Positions 1 through 7,633 of a stretch of 25,596 nucleotides of DNA are shown piece after piece. The stretch lies in NCBI GenBank assembly GCA_947306285.1, contig CAMZGB010000006.1, positions 1 to 25,596 on the forward strand. The letters run 5' to 3'. The notes under the pieces were generated by a model. It saw only the letters and a list, made by a program, of their open reading frames with translations, was not told the origin of the DNA and did no database searches. Both the position numbers and the translations under genes were made by a program. Source of the stretch: an uncultured Lachnospira sp. GTDB lineage: Bacteria; Bacillota; Clostridia; Lachnospirales; Lachnospiraceae. Every line of letters starts with the position of its first letter. Position 1 is the stretch's first letter.

Positions 1-30
1 TTAACTAGCCAAATTTAGCAAAAAATAAAG

Positions 31-84
31 AAATCATATTCCCTGATAGGAGGCAACCCGTGCCATATAGTCTTATTGTTTTGT
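31..84. repeat. Left copy of a diverged inverted repeat
   Basis: Bases 37-48 (TATTCCCTGATA) and 60-68 (GTGCCATAT) occur in inverted orientation at 25550-25561 and 25530-25538, with an 11-base non-conserved spacer of identical length in both copies. Weaker similarity continues on both sides (about 10 of the next 14 bases inward, and an AAATTT-GCA block outward at 11-20). The pair could be ends of a mobile unit or two copies of a dispersed repeat. Confidence 0.6.
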
Positions 85-90
85 GACAAA

Positions 91-106
91 TAAAACATAT
101 GTTTTA
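91..106. promoter_or_regulatory. Perfect 16-bp palindrome upstream of the HEPN-like gene
   Basis: TAAAACATATGTTTTA reads the same on both strands and lies about 65 bases upstream of an extended -10 promoter. Position and symmetry suggest an operator for a dimeric regulator, possibly the Xre protein encoded at 1374. A role as a hairpin is also possible. The regulator is not known. Confidence 0.4.
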
Positions 107-170
107 AGGTTTTATTAAAAAAGCAAAATTGATTAAAATATCCTAAACTCTAAAAGAGAAGATGGCTTTT

Positions 171-179
171 TGATATAAT
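171..179 (+). promoter_or_regulatory. Extended -10 promoter of the HEPN-like gene
   Basis: TGATATAAT is a full extended -10 element (TGN followed by TATAAT). No good -35 hexamer is seen 17 bases upstream, which extended -10 promoters tolerate. Transcription would begin near 186, leaving a leader of only about 10 bases before the ATG at 196. That ATG has no strong Shine-Dalgarno sequence, so the message may be nearly leaderless. Confidence 0.5.
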
Positions 180-195
180 TTAAAGCGAGCATATT

Positions 196-1311
196 ATGAC
201 TTTTGAAAAATACCAATTTTACTATAACGAGGCAGTTAAAATCAGACAAAAACCTGAGATTGCTTTAGCCATTGAAAACCAAACCAAACTTTCACAAGAT
301 GCACAATCCAAAGCAAAGAAAAGATATGAGTTAGAAGACAAACTCTTCGAGTTATATCGTTCCATTCCAGTTGAAGGTGTTGATGATGCTATTTTTGGTG
401 GTGAAGACTTGCCAGAACATGAGCGACTCATCCAATTAATGGAACTATGGATGAAGAACGATCCTAAGATAAATATTCTAAAAGAGAAATTGGCTAATAG
501 TGGTAAGCAAGAAGAAATTGGCAAATTAGAAAACGAATACCAAGACGCTTTATTTGAATATTTCCTTGCTCTTATAAAATTAGATTTAGCCATAAATGAG
601 TCTAGAGAGAAACTGTTTTCTCAAGAGTACAAAGATAGGCTCAAAGAATATGCAGAAAAAGGTGTTCTTTTGTATTTTTTGGAAACGCCAGACGCTCCTA
701 TTCTTTGTAAAGACATAACTATTGATGATGTTCTCGAATCCTTCAGTTTTGGTGAATTCATTTCTTTAAAAACGCTGTTTTATCATTTTGTATCTGAAGA
801 GAATCCTTCTCCATCGATGAGAAGAAAGACGGAGGACATAGTTAGTGCTGTTGATTGTTTAGAACATGGGCAATATCGTACAGCCGCTAGGACAGTCTTT
901 GCTTTATTAGAAAGCGAACATAAAAACTGCTCTGCTGCTATGGATAACTATTTCACTCTTGATAAAAGAGCTAGAAAAGGTAAACAAAGAGCAGAGAGAA
1001 TTCAACAACTACTTGATGGCTTAAAAGAGCAAACATATTTCACTAAAGTTTGGGATGTTGTAAACCCGCTATACAGGGACATCCTTGATAGCAAAGCTGA
1101 ATCTTTCATTGATAGAAACTCAATAATTCATGGCGACTATTATTCAAAACAACTAGATATAACCGAAAAGGATGTAATTAAACTATTATTACTCTTTTTG
1201 AATTTGAGAATGATATCAGATCATGTGCAGTTATATTGTGAAATGCTTCGTGAAAGCCTCAAATATACAGAAATTCATATTGCTCAGGAATTGAAAAAAG
1301 AGAAAAAGTAA
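196..1311 (+). CDS. HEPN-like domain protein, 371 aa, possible defence or RNA-targeting protein
   Basis: A soluble, mostly helical protein with no signal peptide or membrane segment. The N-terminal third is charged and helix/coiled-coil-like. The C-terminal part carries RNSIIHG at residues 307-313, an Rx4H arrangement (R307, H312) typical of HEPN domains, followed by a hydrophobic helix (LLLLFLNL). Around residues 222-245 a stretch ending ALLESEHKN resembles the helix before the active site in Apea/AbiV-like HEPN proteins. HEPN proteins are commonly metal-independent RNases in abortive infection, toxin-antitoxin and CRISPR systems. The gene has its own promoter and lies next to a regulator and an HNH nuclease on a mobile element, which fits defence. 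The start is the first ATG after an extended -10 element. The family name is not recognised and no RNase activity is shown. The HEPN call rests mainly on one motif and its helical context. Confidence 0.6.
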   Translation: MTFEKYQFYYNEAVKIRQKPEIALAIENQTKLSQDAQSKAKKRYELEDKLFELYRSIPVEGVDDAIFGGEDLPEHERLIQLMELWMKNDPKINILKEKLANSGKQEEIGKLENEYQDALFEYFLALIKLDLAINESREKLFSQEYKDRLKEYAEKGVLLYFLETPDAPILCKDITIDDVLESFSFGEFISLKTLFYHFVSEENPSPSMRRKTEDIVSAVDCLEHGQYRTAARTVFALLESEHKNCSAAMDNYFTLDKRARKGKQRAERIQQLLDGLKEQTYFTKVWDVVNPLYRDILDSKAESFIDRNSIIHGDYYSKQLDITEKDVIKLLLLFLNLRMISDHVQLYCEMLRESLKYTEIHIAQELKKEKK

Positions 1312-1373
1312 ATTATATTGTTAGCGCAACACTCCGTCGTATGGCAAAGGTCAGATGACCGGAGGTTGTAATA

Positions 1374-1592
1374 GTGGATTCTAATAATAGAAGAATCGAC
1401 AAAGAACTAGGCGTGTTCATTCATAATTGCTACGTCAATTCTGGCAAGACAATTGAAGAACTAGCTTGGGCTATCGATATAGAACCGAGAACTCTTAATT
1501 ACTATTTCAGTGGTGAGAGAAAGCCTAGCCAAAGAACGTTACTTAAACTTGTTAAAGTTGCTAAAGTTAACATTCAGGATATCCCTTTTTAA
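1374..1592 (+). CDS. Xre/Cro-C1-type small transcriptional regulator, 72 aa
   Basis: A single helix-turn-helix domain fills the protein. The order of helices, with GKTIEELAWAIDIEPRTLNYYFSG (written in parts: GKTIEELAWA, IDIEPRTLNY, YFSG) followed by a basic segment and a short leucine-rich helix, matches Xre-family DNA-binding proteins. It starts at GTG, chosen because GGAGG lies eight bases upstream (1361-1365) and there is no nearby in-frame ATG. It follows the HEPN-like gene by 62 bases and ends inside an intrinsic terminator whose loop contains its stop codon. It probably represses or tunes the left-arm genes. The palindrome at 91-106 is a candidate site, but nothing links the two directly. 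Confidence 0.75.
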   Translation: MDSNNRRIDKELGVFIHNCYVNSGKTIEELAWAIDIEPRTLNYYFSGERKPSQRTLLKLVKVAKVNIQDIPF

Positions 1593-1609
1593 GGGGTATT
1601 TTCTTTTTT
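1579..1609 (+). terminator. Intrinsic terminator overlapping the end of the Xre gene
   Basis: A 7-bp stem (ATATCCC at 1579-1585 with GGGGTAT at 1593-1599, one G-T wobble) encloses a 7-base loop that includes the TAA stop. It is followed by TTTCTTTTTT. It separates the HEPN-like/Xre transcript from the HNH gene. Confidence 0.75.
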
Positions 1610-1624
1610 GAACCACGTGGCTCA

Positions 1625-1653
1625 TTGAGACCTTATCAGTAAATAAATAGTAT
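1625..1653 (+). promoter_or_regulatory. Candidate sigma-A-type promoter for the HNH gene
   Basis: TTGAGA (1625-1630) and TAGTAT (1648-1653) are separated by 17 bases and lie just after a terminator and before the HNH ribosome binding site. An 8-bp palindrome, CCACGTGG (1613-1620), sits immediately upstream. Match quality is moderate. Confidence 0.4.
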
Positions 1654-1675
1654 TTGTTTGAAGGAGGTACTCAAA

Positions 1676-1987
1676 ATGTCAAAGTATAGAACAATTGAAG
1701 TGTGGAACGAATTGTTTGGAAGTAGAGAAACCGTCACCGATTATGCTGGTAGAGTAATTAAAAAGTCTGCTTGCGGTAATCCTAACAGTGCATATTATCC
1801 AACAATTGATCACATTAGACCACTTGCTAAAGGTGGAAGCGATGTCATTGATAATCTTATAATTTGCCATCGTGATACCAATGAAGAAAAAGCAGATAAT
1901 TTCCCTCATTGGAAAGCTAATGGATATGCTTTTAAAGCGGTCCGTGTTAGAGGCTCAAGAGTGGCATATAAAATTATCGAAGACTAG
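1676..1987 (+). CDS. HNH endonuclease-domain protein, 103 aa
   Basis: A compact single-domain HNH protein. The core reads IDHIRPLAKGG near residues 44-54, then DNLIICHRDTNEEK near 59-72. This supplies the DH pair, the central Asn and the trailing N-x-x-K of the beta-beta-alpha-metal fold. HNH enzymes nick or cut DNA with one metal ion and occur in mobile elements, phage packaging and bacterial toxins. The ATG at 1676 is preferred to an in-frame TTG at 1658 because AAGGAGGT sits seven bases before it. A very acidic 47-aa peptide gene starts nine bases after the stop with its own ribosome binding site, so the pair is co-transcribed. The usual second HNH metal ligand appears as CH rather than a CxxC zinc knuckle. 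The substrate is unknown. Confidence 0.8.
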   Translation: MSKYRTIEVWNELFGSRETVTDYAGRVIKKSACGNPNSAYYPTIDHIRPLAKGGSDVIDNLIICHRDTNEEKADNFPHWKANGYAFKAVRVRGSRVAYKIIED

Positions 1988-1996
1988 GTGATTATT

Positions 1997-2140
1997 ATGG
2001 GACCAAAATGGTGTATGAACTATGATTCTGGTGATTACGAATGGATTGATGAAAACGGATATAGTTGGGATCAGGGTGAGTACGTTTATAACTGGGATCG
2101 TAGCGCATTTGATGATGACGATGATGATGACGATTGGTAA
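1997..2140 (+). CDS. 47-aa highly acidic Trp/Tyr-rich peptide, possible partner of the HNH nuclease
   Basis: Begins ATG at 1997 with AGGTG about seven bases upstream, nine bases after the HNH stop, and ends TAA at 2138-2140. The product has 13 Asp and 3 Glu against one Lys and one Arg, plus five Trp and five Tyr. It ends in eight consecutive Asp followed by Trp. Two imperfect units with the pattern DxG(D/E)Y recur near residues 10-14 and 25-29. No family is recognised. Position and charge suggest a nuclease inhibitor or DNA mimic, as small acidic immunity proteins bind HNH DNases, but that is inference. The coupled start, ribosome binding site and following terminator support a real gene. Its low complexity leaves some doubt. 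Confidence 0.6.
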   Translation: MGPKWCMNYDSGDYEWIDENGYSWDQGEYVYNWDRSAFDDDDDDDDW

Positions 2141-2178
2141 ATAATGTAGGCCTCCTTTCTGCCCCATCTTCATATAGG

Positions 2179-2220
2179 GTTCTCGCCGCTATTCTCCTAG
2201 CATATGGTGGGAACTTTTTT
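2179..2220 (+). terminator. Intrinsic terminator of the HNH/acidic-peptide operon
   Basis: GTTCTCGCC (2179-2187) pairs with GGTGGGAAC (2206-2214) over nine positions including two G-T wobbles. An inner GCTA/TAGC stem lies in the loop and TTTTTT follows at 2215-2220. It lies 38 bases after the stop of the acidic peptide. Confidence 0.75.
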
Positions 2221-2231
2221 GCACAATAAAA

Positions 2232-2273
2232 CCCACATTTCCTGCAAAACATACGGGATTTGTGGGCTTTTTT
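2232..2273. terminator. Second, likely bidirectional terminator between convergent genes
   Basis: CCCACA (2232-2237) pairs with TGTGGG (2261-2266). A T-run follows on the + strand (2268-2273), and the - strand has TTTTATT after the stem. It sits two bases past the recombinase stop and would end both the leftward recombinase transcript and any readthrough from the left arm. Confidence 0.6.
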
Positions 2274-2275
2274 CA

Positions 2276-4009
2276 TTAAATAACGACAACTTTATAACTA
2301 ATGGTGGCTCGCTTTGTAGGATTCTTGGCGGTGATAGTGTTCGAGTAGATTGGTTCTAATGCCGCTATCTCTTTTCTACGCTCTCTAAGTTCCTCAAGCT
2401 TAACTGTATTAGTGCCATCGATAACTACAACAACATGCGTTCTATCGACTGCAATCATGCGGTACATGAAGACATCTAACATCTCTTTGGTAATCATGTC
2501 GTATGTGACTTCTTTTGTGCCTAGAATCTTAAGCATCTGGTCAAGTCTATTCTTTATTGCTTGCTTATCGCTTTCTTTGTCTTGAATTCTTTGAATGGCA
2601 TCACAGACGTTTTGATAATCGTTAACTAAATCTTCGTAACGTTGCTCTAGTGTTTTTCTAAGGTCACCATCAGCGTTCATTCTTTCTTTAAGAACGTAAT
2701 CGATGTTGCTATTTAATTCAGTTTTCTTATCTAGCAATTTGTTTAGCTCTTCTTCAAGTTTGTCTGTAGATAAGGCTTTGGTAAGTACTTTAGATACCTT
2801 ATCGAACACTTTTGAGTTTCCTAAGTAAAGGGTGTTGATGATATCTGCACACATTCTATAAAGCATTGTTTCGCTTAGTGGTCTAGCATTGCATCTTTCA
2901 GTATCGGTAGGGTTGATATAAAGATTACATTGGTACATGAATTTAGGATTGCCAACTGGATAACCTTTATACCATGTCCTTCTTTTAAACGTTTGGCCAC
3001 AGTTATAGCAGATAATCATTCCACTTAATGGGTGCTGAGTATTGTATTTGCTCAAATCCCTATTAGCACCTATGGCTTTAGCGGCTTGTTGGTCTAATCG
3101 TCTTTGAACTCTATTCCATTGCTCTTCGGAGATAATGGGCTCGTGGGCATTATCCACTTTATACTTTTGTTTTTGGCCTTTATTCTCTCTTCTTTTATGA
3201 GTGAGATAATCAACCGTATATGTCTTTTGAAGAATAAGTTGGCCCTTATATTTTTCGTTTCTAAGAACTCCTTGGATTGTACCAACATTCCATTTTTCTT
3301 TGCCAAACATGGTTTTAATACCTGCTTCTTTAAGCTTTCGACAAATAACACTAGTGCCGATACCAGAATCATATAGGTCATAAATCATCTTTACGATTTT
3401 GGCTTGCTCAGGATTGATCACTAGGTGAGTCTTATCTTCGCTTAAATCATAGCCAAGGAAATTTGTAGCGTTAATAAATGGTATACCTTCATTCATTTTC
3501 TTTTGCACGGTCCACATAACGTTTTCTGATATGTGTCTGCTCTCCTCTTGAGCCATAGATGAAATTATCGAAAACATGAACTCGTTTTTGGCATCAAAGG
3601 TGCTTAGATTCTCATTATCAAAGTAGACTTCAACGCCATATTCTTTTAGTTCACGTATCGTCTGGATTGTTAAGACAGTGTTTCTTGCGAATCTAGAAAT
3701 TGACTTAACTAGGATAAGGTCTATTTTGCCTGCTTTTGCATCCCTTATCATTTCTTGGAAACCCTCTCTACCTTTAGCAGAAGTGCCGGAAATGCCCGAG
3801 TCACTATAAACCTTCACTAATTTGTAGTCAGGGTTTTCTAATATTCTTCTAGTCCATTCTTCAACTTGGTTATCAAACGATGTCGCTTGTTCTTCTGAAG
3901 ATGTACTAACACGACAGTAGGCTGCCGTTCTTTTAATCCTACTTGTAGATAGGTCTTTATCGAGTATGCTATCAACCTTTGTAGGAGCAATAATTTGTAC
4001 TCTATTCAT
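2276..4009 (-). CDS. Large serine recombinase (site-specific integrase), 577 aa
   Basis: Catalyses integration and excision of the element. The N-terminal resolvase domain has YCRVSTSSEEQ with catalytic S35 and R33, then YSDSGISGTSAKGREGF and the SRFARN segment around residues 105-112. The recombinase domain follows, then a zinc ribbon near residues 333-380 (CYNCG, a Cys at about 363, CNARPL). A long charged coiled-coil segment (about 410-500) of the kind that controls directionality comes next. Length is normal for the family. The start follows AGGAGGT nine bases upstream. The 59-aa gene upstream ends 14 bases before it, its stop overlapping this ribosome binding site, so the two form one operon. 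It points away from the regulator and primase genes. No obvious truncation or missing catalytic residue. Certain as to family; the attachment site is not identified. Confidence 0.95.
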   Translation of the reverse strand: MNRVQIIAPTKVDSILDKDLSTSRIKRTAAYCRVSTSSEEQATSFDNQVEEWTRRILENPDYKLVKVYSDSGISGTSAKGREGFQEMIRDAKAGKIDLILVKSISRFARNTVLTIQTIRELKEYGVEVYFDNENLSTFDAKNEFMFSIISSMAQEESRHISENVMWTVQKKMNEGIPFINATNFLGYDLSEDKTHLVINPEQAKIVKMIYDLYDSGIGTSVICRKLKEAGIKTMFGKEKWNVGTIQGVLRNEKYKGQLILQKTYTVDYLTHKRRENKGQKQKYKVDNAHEPIISEEQWNRVQRRLDQQAAKAIGANRDLSKYNTQHPLSGMIICYNCGQTFKRRTWYKGYPVGNPKFMYQCNLYINPTDTERCNARPLSETMLYRMCADIINTLYLGNSKVFDKVSKVLTKALSTDKLEEELNKLLDKKTELNSNIDYVLKERMNADGDLRKTLEQRYEDLVNDYQNVCDAIQRIQDKESDKQAIKNRLDQMLKILGTKEVTYDMITKEMLDVFMYRMIAVDRTHVVVVIDGTNTVKLEELRERRKEIAALEPIYSNTITAKNPTKRATISYKVVVI

Positions 4010-4023
4010 TATATGAATACCTC

Positions 4024-4203
4024 CTACACATATACATCACTCTTGTTGGGATTATTATCAACGATTGTATCCCCAACGTTTAAGGTTGTTTTGATACGAG
4101 TGTATTCATCTGGTGTGAGTAAATTTTGTTTAAAGAAATACGAGAGGATAGCTACAACGAGCGCATTCTCGAATTCTTTGTTATTTATTAATTCTTGTTT
4201 CAT
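4024..4203 (-). CDS. 59-aa recombinase-associated small protein
   Basis: A small mostly helical protein with the segment NLLTPDEYTRIKTTL. This kind of L-x-x-x-EY-x-x-I helix pair occurs in short proteins encoded just before large serine recombinases and resembles SHOCT-like modules. The ATG at 4203 (- strand) is preferred because AAAGGAT precedes it at good spacing. A longer version starting at 4242 lacks such a site. Its stop overlaps the recombinase ribosome binding site, so translation is likely coupled. It may assist or modulate recombination, for example as an excision partner, but no function is proven from sequence. Confidence 0.65.
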   Translation of the reverse strand: MKQELINNKEFENALVVAILSYFFKQNLLTPDEYTRIKTTLNVGDTIVDNNPNKSDVYV

Positions 4204-4242
4204 GCAGATCCTTTCGAATCCACATGCCAACCAATAGTTCAT

Positions 4243-4607
4243 TTAAACTCTAATTCATTTTTTCTTTTGTGAATAGCCGACCACAGGCCCCAATTTTGTG
4301 CAATAAGTCAAAAAAGTCAACGCCATTTGCGCGTGTGTAACTTTTTATTTTTCCGATAATTTGTGCTTTACGCGCGTGAGAGTTTTTTGCTCGTTTCTTT
4401 AATATTTTGAATTTTTTGTGCTTTACGCGCGTAAAAGAATTTTCAACTTTTTTTTGAACGATTGATAAGTTTATGAACTTTTAGTCTCGAGAGATTAAAA
4501 GCACAAAATTCCGTCTTTTTGAATCTCGCTTGTCCCTAGTGCATTAGGGTGAGGTCAATGAGGTCATTTCCGAACTTTTAAAAAATCACATTAGTGAAAA
4601 ATAAAAT
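4243..4607. promoter_or_regulatory. Divergent intergenic control region with CGCGCG repeats, possible origin or operator
   Basis: No gene is seen in these 365 bases. A 17-base direct repeat TTGTGCTTTACGCGCGT occurs at 4361-4377 and 4416-4432, 55 bases apart. The second copy lies within a perfect 14-bp palindrome TTTACGCGCGTAAA (4422-4435), and a degenerate TTGCGCGTGTGTAAC lies at 4328-4342. A 22-base imperfect palindrome TTTTAGTCTC-GA-GAGATTAAAA covers 4479-4500. CCCTA/TAGGG form a small stem near 4535-4550, and TGAGGTCA is repeated in tandem at 4550-4566. Lying between a leftward recombinase and a rightward regulator and replication protein, the region is likely to hold divergent promoters, operators and perhaps replication iterons. 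Confidence 0.55.
4361..4432. repeat. Pair of 17-base direct repeats with ACGCGCGT cores
   Basis: TTGTGCTTTACGCGCGT occurs exactly twice, starting at 4361 and 4416. The shared core ACGCGCGT is itself palindromic. GC-rich cores in such AT-rich DNA stand out and fit binding sites for the Xre protein or for the primase-helicase. Confidence 0.7.
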
Positions 4608-4829
4608 TTGCGCAAAGCAGTGAGCATTCCGCCATTAACTATTGGGAGGACCTTCAAAAAATTGCAGTTTTGGGTTAACGGAAAGCCAATGAAATGTCCT
4701 TATACCGTCCTTCCAAACAGTACCAAAAAACTTGGATGCCGAAATTTATATGAATTTTCTGCTAATGGTGACGGGGGTAAATGTTGGTTGATATTTCTGC
4801 TAATAGTGGAAATCCCAGAAAAAGAGGTA

Positions 4830-5132
4830 ATGTCATCCTCTATAAACAAAGACAAATCTAAAGAAAGGATAGTACTAATTCCAAGCATGACAATGATGAG
4901 AATGTACCTTGTGAACAAAAGACAAGATATGGACATGTCTATACGTGAGACGTCACGCGTTTTAGATATGGATGTTCATCATTATCGCAGAATTGAACAA
5001 GGCCATATTGCGCATGTTGGTTTTATTACATTTTGTCGAATAGCCGATGTTTTGGACATTAGTTTAAACGAGCTCTACGAAATGGAACTCGTATATCAAA
5101 AAGAAAGAGGATCGTGTAGTAAAAATAGCTGA
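4830..5132 (+). CDS. Xre-family regulator with Cro/C1-type HTH, about 100 aa (start uncertain)
   Basis: The C-terminal 75 residues form a classic helix-turn-helix domain. A first helix is followed by MSIRETSRVLDMDVHHYRRI, then EQGHIAHVGFITFCRIADVL and DISLNELYEME. It probably controls the divergent recombinase and primase-helicase genes using the repeats in the region upstream. The frame is open upstream to a TTG at 4608, which would add 74 residues that look unlike any domain. ATG 4830 has AGAGG only two bases before it and ATG 4887 lacks a good site, so the start is not settled. The gene ends at TGA, 110 bases before the primase-helicase gene. Confidence 0.7.
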   Translation: MSSSINKDKSKERIVLIPSMTMMRMYLVNKRQDMDMSIRETSRVLDMDVHHYRRIEQGHIAHVGFITFCRIADVLDISLNELYEMELVYQKERGSCSKNS

Positions 5133-5181
5133 TAGTTCAAATCTAATTTAATCCACATGCCCATTGTTTATTAACGGCATC

Positions 5182-5193
5182 TTTCTTAAGAAA
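5182..5193. promoter_or_regulatory. Perfect 12-bp palindrome upstream of the primase-helicase gene
   Basis: TTTCTTAAGAAA lies about 50 bases before the primase-helicase ATG, in the 110-base gap where its promoter or operator should be. No convincing -35/-10 pair was found by eye. Confidence 0.3.
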
Positions 5194-5242
5194 ATCTCGA
5201 TTTAAAACCTATTTATTCATATATGCGAAAGGAGGTAAATAC

Positions 5243-7633
5243 ATGAGAGATTTAATTATTGCTACTGGCGATAAAGTCAATAGTAAAGTATGGCGTAATC
5301 GCTCTGTTAGTTGGGAACGCTTATGCACTAAATTAGCAACTACAGTTACCACAACTGAAACCGTAGATGAATATAAGTCGTTTGATAAGAAAAGAAAAAG
5401 TGACTGTAAAGATTATGGCGGCTTTGTTGGTGGTAAATTAAAAGGCACGCATAGAAAAGCTAGTGAAGTGGAGTTCCGCTCCTTAATCACATTAGATATG
5501 GATAAAGCGAAAGTGGGGTTCTATGAAAAGTTTGATTCTATGTGTGAGTACGCTTGTTTCCTTTATACAACTCACGGACATAGACCAGAATCGCCAAGAT
5601 ATAGATTGGTCTTTCCATTAGCAAGAGATATTGACCCTGATGAATTCACAGCCATATCTCGTTTATTGGCAGACAAGTTCGGCATAGATCAGTTTGATCC
5701 TGTGTCATTTAAAATCGAACAGATTATGTTCTGGCCTTCAACTAGTGTCGATGGTGTCTTTATATCTAGAAAAATCGATAAAGAACCATTGGACCCAGAT
5801 GCTTTCCTAAAGGAATATCCTAATTGGAGAGATTTAGATACTCTTCCACGCGTTTCTAAAGAAGACAACAAGATTGCTGGTCATGGGGCTGGTAGAAAAA
5901 TGTCCGACCCAAGAGAGAAACCAGGGGTAGTGGGAGCGTTCAACCGTGTCTACTCCATCTCGCACGCAATCGATGAATTCTTAGCTGATGTTTATGATGA
6001 AACCAATGTCGGCTCTAATCGATATCACTTTGTTGGTTCATCTTCTATAGCTGGAGCGTTAGCTTATGATGATTTGTTCTTTTATTCACATCATGCTAGT
6101 GATCCGGCTTTCGGAAAGACACTTGATGCCTTCTCATTAGTCAAACTTCACAAATTTGGCGATGAAAAAGACTCATTCACTAAAATGAAACACTTTGCTT
6201 TAGAGCAAGATGATGTAAGAAGCGAACTAGCTAGAACCAGATATACTGAAGCCAAAGAAGATTTTGAAGGATACGATGATGAAGAACCCGCTATTGGTGA
6301 CACTAACTGGAGAAAACATCTCGAGTTTGACTTCACTGGCGAAATAGCTAATACATCAGCTAACTTAATTCTGATATTGGAAAATGATATCCGATTTAGG
6401 AATATCGCTTATAACCAATTAGCAGATGCTGTCCAAATCACTGGTGATATCCCTTGGAAGAGAACGGAATTTAACAAATTCTGGAAAGATAGTGATACTG
6501 CTCAACTACAAGCCATCATCGATAAGTACTACACATCGTTTAGTGATCGCAATTTCAAAGTTGCGTTTACTAAAGTAACAAACGATAGATCTTTTAATCC
6601 TGTTAGAGACTATCTTGATGCCTTACCAAAATGGGATGGTGTTAAACGCGTAGAAAGGTTCATCATTACTAATTTATTAGCGGATGATAACGACTATGTA
6701 AAAGAAGCCACTAGAAAGTGGTTTGCAGCTGCCGTGGCTAGAATATATAACCCAGGCATAAAGTTCGATAATATCCTCGTTTTGGATGGAAAACAGGGTG
6801 TTGGTAAATCAACGCTATTTAAATCAATTGTCGCTAACGAATTCTTCTCTGATTCTTTGCAACTATCTGATATGGATGATAACAAAAAAGCAGGAGAGAA
6901 AATCCAAGGATTTTGGATCATCGAAATCCAGGAGTTAGCGGGTATGAAAAAAGCTGATATTGAAAAGGTGAAAGGCTTCATCAGTTGCACCGATGATAAG
7001 TATCGTCCAAGTTATGGTAGAACTGTTGAATGGCATCCTCGTCAATGTATCATCTTTGCTACCGTCAATGGTGAGCAAGGCTACCTTAGAGACTTAACTG
7101 GCAACAGAAGATTCTGGGTTATTAAAATCAACTCTCAAAATGTCATCCCTAATTTTAGTTTCTCTCAAGACTTTAAAGACCAATTATGGGCAGAAGCTAA
7201 ATACTACTACGAGCATGGTGAAAAGCTTTATTTGTCTGGTGAGCATTTAGAAACTGCTGCCGAATATCAAAATAAAGCAATGGAACATGATGATAGGGTT
7301 GGTATTGTAGAAAAATATCTCGATGAGCTTTTACCAGATAACTGGGAAGACTATGATATCGCTGATAGAAGATATTATTTCAATAAAGAGTTTGATTCAT
7401 ATCACGTACCAACAGAGGCATTTGGTCCTGCTATATATCAAAGAGAAGAAGTGTCTCCTATGGAGATATGGTGCGAGTGCTTCAATAAGGAGCGTGGTGA
7501 TTTAACCAATAAAGACTCTACTCAGATCTCTATGATCATGGCGCAGATACCGGGTTGGGAGAAAACAACCAAATCAAAAGTCATAGGACCATACGGCAAA
7601 CAAAGATACTTTACCCGTGTAGCTAAAAAGTAA
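5243..7633 (+). CDS. Primase-polymerase / VirE-type SF3-like helicase, phage or satellite replication protein, 796 aa
   Basis: Replication protein of the element. The N-terminal part is an archaeo-eukaryotic primase-like domain: LDMDKA at 84-89 supplies the hDhD motif; TTHGHRPESPRYRLVFP (about 108-125) is the motif with the conserved His; DPVSFKIEQIMFWPS (about 150-165) is the third motif. The C-terminal part is a virulence-associated-E ATPase: Walker A GKQGVGKST at 516-524, Walker B region WIIEIQEL at 558-565, and an LTGNRRFW arginine-finger segment near residue 620. Proteins with this architecture prime and unwind DNA in prophages, satellites and integrative elements. AAAGGAGGT lies seven bases before the ATG. 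Length is normal and the frame intact. It stands after an Xre regulator and a divergent recombinase, as in Gram-positive phage-inducible islands. It is not itself a virulence factor despite the family name. Confidence 0.9.
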   Translation: MRDLIIATGDKVNSKVWRNRSVSWERLCTKLATTVTTTETVDEYKSFDKKRKSDCKDYGGFVGGKLKGTHRKASEVEFRSLITLDMDKAKVGFYEKFDSMCEYACFLYTTHGHRPESPRYRLVFPLARDIDPDEFTAISRLLADKFGIDQFDPVSFKIEQIMFWPSTSVDGVFISRKIDKEPLDPDAFLKEYPNWRDLDTLPRVSKEDNKIAGHGAGRKMSDPREKPGVVGAFNRVYSISHAIDEFLADVYDETNVGSNRYHFVGSSSIAGALAYDDLFFYSHHASDPAFGKTLDAFSLVKLHKFGDEKDSFTKMKHFALEQDDVRSELARTRYTEAKEDFEGYDDEEPAIGDTNWRKHLEFDFTGEIANTSANLILILENDIRFRNIAYNQLADAVQITGDIPWKRTEFNKFWKDSDTAQLQAIIDKYYTSFSDRNFKVAFTKVTNDRSFNPVRDYLDALPKWDGVKRVERFIITNLLADDNDYVKEATRKWFAAAVARIYNPGIKFDNILVLDGKQGVGKSTLFKSIVANEFFSDSLQLSDMDDNKKAGEKIQGFWIIEIQELAGMKKADIEKVKGFISCTDDKYRPSYGRTVEWHPRQCIIFATVNGEQGYLRDLTGNRRFWVIKINSQNVIPNFSFSQDFKDQLWAEAKYYYEHGEKLYLSGEHLETAAEYQNKAMEHDDRVGIVEKYLDELLPDNWEDYDIADRRYYFNKEFDSYHVPTEAFGPAIYQREEVSPMEIWCECFNKERGDLTNKDSTQISMIMAQIPGWEKTTKSKVIGPYGKQRYFTRVAKK

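Noticed and set aside
49..86. AGGAGG followed by GTG and an eight-codon frame, like a leader peptide
   Set aside because: The AGGAGG lies in the 11-base spacer that differs in the right repeat copy, and no attenuator-type structure follows. Chance is likely.
4361..4432. CRISPR-like repeats
   Set aside because: Only two copies of a 17-base unit 55 bases apart, with no further units and no cas genes.
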